Positions 60,755-64,000 of a DNA stretch of 64,000 nt are shown here, piece by piece (the first letter of the stretch is position 1; every line of letters starts with the position of its first letter). Source of the DNA: Peptoniphilus_A genitalis (GTDB lineage Bacteria; Bacillota; Clostridia; Tissierellales; Peptoniphilaceae). A model generated the notes under the pieces. It saw nothing but the letters and a program-made list of their open reading frames with translations. It was not told the origin of the DNA and made no database searches. A program made the position numbers and the translations under genes. Location: the NCBI RefSeq assembly GCF_949769225.1, contig NZ_CATKPB010000005.1; one strand, written 5' to 3'.

Positions 60755-62488
60755 CTAAATATCTTCTATATTATTTTTACCAAAAATTTCTTCTAGCCTA
60801 TCTATACCAGGCTTTTGTAATTTCATCCTGATATCAATATTTGTGCCATAAATATTTTTTAATAGTTCGGGCAAAATATTTTTATTATCAGGCATGATGC
60901 AGTAATCATAAAATAAGCTATCTTTTTCTTCAAATACTAATTCTAAAATATTATCGTGAAGACTTTCTGGTTTAGCATGACCAACAAAGCCAGCAAAACC
61001 CTTAAAACCCCTTGAAACAAGTTCATTTATGATCTTGTCCCAATCAGATTTTATTCTATCAAGGCTTATCTCATTAATAGCTTTATCTTCTTTACTAATA
61101 TTTTTAGCCTCATTATTTTCAATTATAGCAGATTGCTTTGAATTTTCAATTGTAGGCCTACTAGCGTCTGATGTATTTTCATTTAGATTAGCTTCATTAG
61201 TCTTGCCTACATTTTTTGTGTTTTGGCTTACTTCTGCCTTATAAAAATCTTCTGGATTGTAGTAATTATCATCAAAATTATTGTAGCTTTCTTCTATCTT
61301 ATTTGCTGAATTACTTAATAGATTATTCGCAGGCTGACTAAGACCAACACTACCCAAATTATTTATTTTTTCTTCTAATGATTTAATTCTTCCCTCTAGA
61401 TCATTCTTACTAGACCTATTGCAAATTTTAATTGCGTTCATTTCGAATACAACTCTCTTGTTATCTGCATATTTAATCTCAAGAGCCAATTCTTTTAAAA
61501 TTTCTATAATATCTAAGAGGTCTTCCAGCTCTATGCTTCCAGCAAGATTTTGAAATTCCTTTAAATAAGTTGTGTAAACTATTTTTTTAGGGTCCCTCAA
61601 AGTTTTTACTAGCAAGATATCTCTAAAGTGACTTAATATTTGCGAGGAAAGGGTGTTAAAGTCCACGCCATCCCTATAAATTTCATCAATAACATTAAGA
61701 GACTCACTCATATTTCTTCCAATCATTGCCTTTGAAAGGGAAAATAATAAGTCAGAAGATGATATTCCTAAGACTTCCATTGCATCTTCTAATTTAATAT
61801 GGTCCTTGTTCTTAGTAAGAAGTTGGTCCAAAACTGATAGGGCATCTCTCATTGCACCATCAGCAGTCTTTGCTATCAAGGTAAAGACTTCTTCATCGCA
61901 AGACTTTCCCTCAAGCTCAGTTATTCTCTTTAAATTACTTTCAATGTCTTCTACAGAAATCCTTTTGAAATTAAATTTTTGAGATCTTGATAAGATTGTG
62001 GCAGGAATTTTTTCAATCTCTGTTGTTGCCAATATAAAAATCAAATGTCTAGGTGGTTCTTCTAGTATCTTAAGGAGGGCATTAAAAGCCCCCTTTGATA
62101 ACATGTGAACCTCGTCAATAATGTAGACCTTGTACTTTAAAGCTTGAGGAGGATATATTACCTTGTCCTTTAAGTCTCTAATATCATCTACACCATTGTT
62201 GCTGGCTGCATCCATTTCAACAACATCTAAGACAGATTCATTTAGTATCCTCTTGCAGTTTTCACATTCATTACAAGGGTTACCATCTACTGGATGAAGA
62301 CAATTTACTGCACGGGATAAAATTTTTGCAGCAGATGTCTTTCCTGTTCCTCTTGTCCCTTGAAAAATATATGCGTGACTTATTTCATTATTTTTAACTT
62401 GATTTTTTAGTGAAGCTACTACAGCTTCTTGGCCGTAGAGTTCATCAAAGGTCTTTGACCTATACTTTCTATATAAAGCTTTATACAT
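60755..62488 (-). CDS. dnaX: DNA polymerase III subunit gamma/tau
   Basis: Clamp-loader ATPase. Walker A GTRGTGKT (44-51), a zinc module CNECENCKR with the preceding Cys, Walker B YIIDEVHMLS, sensor ATTEIEKIPATILSRSQ and domain III follow. A Ser/Asn/Lys-rich linker (about 385-485) leads to the tau-like C-terminal domain. 577 residues. No obvious slippery frameshift site was seen, so a shorter gamma form is not predicted. First gene of dnaX-ybaB-recR. Confidence 0.96.
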   Translation of the reverse strand: MYKALYRKYRSKTFDELYGQEAVVASLKNQVKNNEISHAYIFQGTRGTGKTSAAKILSRAVNCLHPVDGNPCNECENCKRILNESVLDVVEMDAASNNGVDDIRDLKDKVIYPPQALKYKVYIIDEVHMLSKGAFNALLKILEEPPRHLIFILATTEIEKIPATILSRSQKFNFKRISVEDIESNLKRITELEGKSCDEEVFTLIAKTADGAMRDALSVLDQLLTKNKDHIKLEDAMEVLGISSSDLLFSLSKAMIGRNMSESLNVIDEIYRDGVDFNTLSSQILSHFRDILLVKTLRDPKKIVYTTYLKEFQNLAGSIELEDLLDIIEILKELALEIKYADNKRVVFEMNAIKICNRSSKNDLEGRIKSLEEKINNLGSVGLSQPANNLLSNSANKIEESYNNFDDNYYNPEDFYKAEVSQNTKNVGKTNEANLNENTSDASRPTIENSKQSAIIENNEAKNISKEDKAINEISLDRIKSDWDKIINELVSRGFKGFAGFVGHAKPESLHDNILELVFEEKDSLFYDYCIMPDNKNILPELLKNIYGTNIDIRMKLQKPGIDRLEEIFGKNNIEDI

Positions 62489-62505
62489 TCTCTCACCTTG
62501 TAATA

Positions 62506-62511
62506 ATTATA
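62506..62511 (-). promoter_or_regulatory. -10 box of dnaX
   Basis: TATAAT about 20 bases upstream of the dnaX start on the minus strand; the -35 is weak. No scRNA or serine tRNA gene, which often precede dnaX, fits in the 209-base divergent gap. Confidence 0.5.
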
Positions 62512-62697
62512 CATGAAAAACTTTTATATTGAATTATTTTCTAACAATTAAAATGATTTCTTATATGTTTATGATTAAGAACTTCAAAATCTCTTCCAAA
62601 AGATTTAACATCATCTTCACATAATTTTCACATGGCAAGTATAAGATATAGACAAATCAAAGAAACAGTATGTTTCAATTTAGGAGGATTTATTAAA

Positions 62698-62991
62698 ATG
62701 AAAAATTTAAAGAAATTAGCAAGCGTTGGAATGATCTCTGTATTAATGCTAGGTATGGTAGCATGCCAAGGTGCTGACAAAAAAGCTAACGAAGCTGCAA
62801 ACGCTAAAAATGCTGCAGTAGAAGAACAAGCTGAAGCTAACAAAGCTAAAGTTGAAGCTAACGCTAAAGAAGCAGAAGCTAACGTAAAAGCTGAAGAAGA
62901 ACAAGCTAAAGAAGAAATCAACGCTAAAGCAAACAATGCTAAAGCTGACAACGCTAAAGAAGATAACGCTAAAGAAGAACAAGCAAAATAA
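62698..62991 (+). CDS. Low-complexity Ala/Lys/Glu/Asn lipoprotein
   Basis: 97 residues. A signal peptide with lipobox-like GMVAC (Cys about residue 21) is followed by ~75 residues made almost wholly of Ala, Lys, Glu and Asn in repeats such as NAKEAEAN, likely a long charged helix or coiled coil. Codons are strongly uniform (GCT, AAA, GAA, and AAC for Asn), which suggests high expression. AGGAGG sits ten bases before the ATG and a TTCG-loop terminator follows. An upstream in-frame ATG at 62632 exists but has no ribosome site and would bury the signal peptide. Function unknown; a spacer or anti-aggregation surface lipoprotein is possible. Confidence 0.8.
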   Translation: MKNLKKLASVGMISVLMLGMVACQGADKKANEAANAKNAAVEEQAEANKAKVEANAKEAEANVKAEEEQAKEEINAKANNAKADNAKEDNAKEEQAK

Positions 62992-63008
62992 TTTAGCTTA
63001 ACTTACAA

Positions 63009-63036
63009 AGAGGCCTTTCGAGGCTTCTTTTTTTTA
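63009..63036 (+). terminator. Terminator of the low-complexity lipoprotein
   Basis: AGAGGCCT-TTCG-AGGCTTCT (one G-U) with a stable TTCG-type tetraloop followed by T7 or more. Confidence 0.92.
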
Positions 63037-63089
63037 CATAAAATTTTCTTAAAATCTTTTAGTATTCTTCTAATTTAGCATATAAAAGA

Positions 63090-63118
63090 TTAATCTAAGT
63101 AAAAAAATATGTTATAAT
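63090..63118 (+). promoter_or_regulatory. Promoter of the zinc-ribbon gene
   Basis: TTAATC (63090-63095) and TATAAT (63113-63118), spacer 17, with an extended TGT before the -10. Confidence 0.55.
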
Positions 63119-63152
63119 TACTTCAATAGAATTTATGAAAGAAGGTGTTACA

Positions 63153-64000
63153 TTGTTTTGTCCAAAATGCGGAAACCAAGTTTCTAAAGATGACAACTTT
63201 TGTGCTTCATGTGGCCACAACTTAAAAGACGTAAAAATAAATATTACATCAAATAAAAATCAAAGCTTTGGAGACACCAACAAGGTGGAAAAAGTTAGTC
63301 AAAATACGAGAGTCTTTAATCCAAGATCTCTAGATGCAATTGACACTACTGATGAACTTAAAAATATTATTGCTGAAGTCGATAGAAAGATTTCTAAAAA
63401 TATAAAAGATTACGAAAAAAATAATATTCAGGCAAAAGCTGCTGAAAAAGAAAAGAAATCAAAATCAAAACATGAAGAAACTTCAGAAAAAAATATAAAT
63501 AAAAAAGAAAAAAAGAGTACAGATGAATCCAAAAATATAGATTCAAAGGACTTTGATGAAAATATTTTAGATGATTTTAAAGATTCTGATTCTTCTAATA
63601 AAATGAGCCAAAAAGAATTAATTCGTAGGGTTCAAGAAGAGTTAAAAAAATCAAACTTTGATGAAAAGAATATAAAGAATACTTCATCTGAAATCCCTAA
63701 GTCTACTCAAGAAGATATTAAGCAATCTATAGCAGATTTTGAAGAAGAAAAATCTAAAGATGCTCCTAAAAAATTCTCTCTAAAGGAAAAATGGAATAAT
63801 TTTATACAAGAGGATGACGATGAATATTCAATTTTTGTAGACCTGAGAGATGATACTAAGAAAAAAGAGGACACTAGGAACTTAGAAATAAGTAAATCTA
63901 TTGAAGATTCTGACAGGCCCTTTGAAAATACACTTAGCACACCTAAGATTGATATTGAAAATGCCATAAAAGAAGCTGAAGAAGAAAGGTCTAAGGCTCA
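63153..64000 (+). CDS. Zinc-ribbon protein with long charged region (partial)
   Basis: Open to the right edge (282 codons seen). The N-terminal zinc ribbon FCPKCGNQVSKDDNFCASCG has two CxxC knuckles and is followed by a very long, Lys/Glu/Asp/Ser-rich, probably disordered or coiled region. TTG at 63153 is chosen because AAGGTG sits five bases upstream; an in-frame ATG 18 bases earlier has no ribosome site. Such zinc-ribbon proteins in Firmicutes often carry a membrane helix and an extracellular domain later in the chain, which would lie outside the window. Function unknown. Confidence 0.75.
   Translation, partial: MFCPKCGNQVSKDDNFCASCGHNLKDVKINITSNKNQSFGDTNKVEKVSQNTRVFNPRSLDAIDTTDELKNIIAEVDRKISKNIKDYEKNNIQAKAAEKEKKSKSKHEETSEKNINKKEKKSTDESKNIDSKDFDENILDDFKDSDSSNKMSQKELIRRVQEELKKSNFDEKNIKNTSSEIPKSTQEDIKQSIADFEEEKSKDAPKKFSLKEKWNNFIQEDDDEYSIFVDLRDDTKKKEDTRNLEISKSIEDSDRPFENTLSTPKIDIENAIKEAEEERSKA

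Noticed and set aside
60755..62488. Programmed frameshift in dnaX giving a short gamma subunit
   Set aside because: No clear slippery A-run with a following hairpin was seen in the expected region.
62489..62697. scRNA (SRP RNA) or tRNA-Ser upstream of dnaX
   Set aside because: The gap shows no cloverleaf or SRP-like conserved loop and contains only promoter-like and leader sequence.
62628..62951. Minus-strand ORF of 107 codons rich in Ala/Ser/Leu
   Set aside because: It is the mirror of the repetitive lipoprotein codons (GCT/AAA/GAA) and runs through its ribosome site; no start signal of its own.

Overview
The window is an AT-rich, gene-dense stretch of chromosome from a Gram-positive, probably anaerobic Firmicute. 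Gene order (miaB-mutS-mutL-miaA, a sepF/ylmH/lspA/rluD division cluster, pcrA-ligA-gatCAB, dnaX-ybaB-recR), strong AGGAGG ribosome sites, frequent TTG/GTG starts and N-terminal SLH surface proteins fit the Tissierellia (Peptoniphilaceae such as Anaerococcus or Peptoniphilus). The genus is an inference from style and content; no rRNA or tRNA gene was found in the window to test it.

Layout. 1-1232: an accessory-looking edge with the start of an AbiEi-type antitoxin-like gene, a degenerate 23-bp tandem repeat and a truncated cytosine deaminase. 1233-9318 (minus): miaB-mutS-mutL-miaA plus a PLP lyase, one tight operon. 9400-18338 (minus): der-plsY-gpsA-HlyD-like-yggS-sepF-ylmH-lspA-rluD-FAD protein, covering ribosome assembly, phospholipid synthesis and cell division. 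18446-19704 (plus): a split ThrE-type exporter. 19771-27872 (minus): pcrA-ligA-gatC-gatA-gatB, with tcdA just upstream. 27920-31098: two paralogous SLH surface proteins. 31306-32733 (plus): a siroheme-synthase-like protein, a small cupin and a CC-motif protein. 32805-43375 (minus): PEP synthase, CYTH protein, phosphoesterase and SbcCD-like pair, then isochorismatase, PfkB-like, phosphohexomutase and YbaK. 43503-52277 (minus): an overlapping operon for the whole shikimate pathway plus p-aminobenzoate synthesis, including a three-domain chorismate mutase-AroE-AroK protein. 52416-55471: a zinc-type ABC transporter divergent from a Fur/Zur regulator, with Fur-box-like sites between. 55599-56375: terminator and a solo IS200-like element. 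56379-62488 (minus): a COG2056 permease, ftsH, recR, ybaB and dnaX. 62698-64000 (plus): a low-complexity Ala/Lys/Glu/Asn lipoprotein and the start of a zinc-ribbon protein.

How it works together. Most genes are core housekeeping: mismatch repair, tRNA modification, replication and repair, division, Glu-tRNA(Gln) amidation and aromatic precursor supply for folate. Less ordinary parts are the trifunctional aromatic protein, a divergent PfkB protein that lacks the usual catalytic Asp, a candidate small structured RNA next to the IS, complementary segments around the IS transposase start that could form a pseudoknot, and the left-edge antitoxin-like gene with a palindrome over its -10 box. No CRISPR array, prophage or clearly new multi-gene defence system is visible. 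Start codons were moved from the longest possible reading where a ribosome site decided it, and this is stated in the entries.
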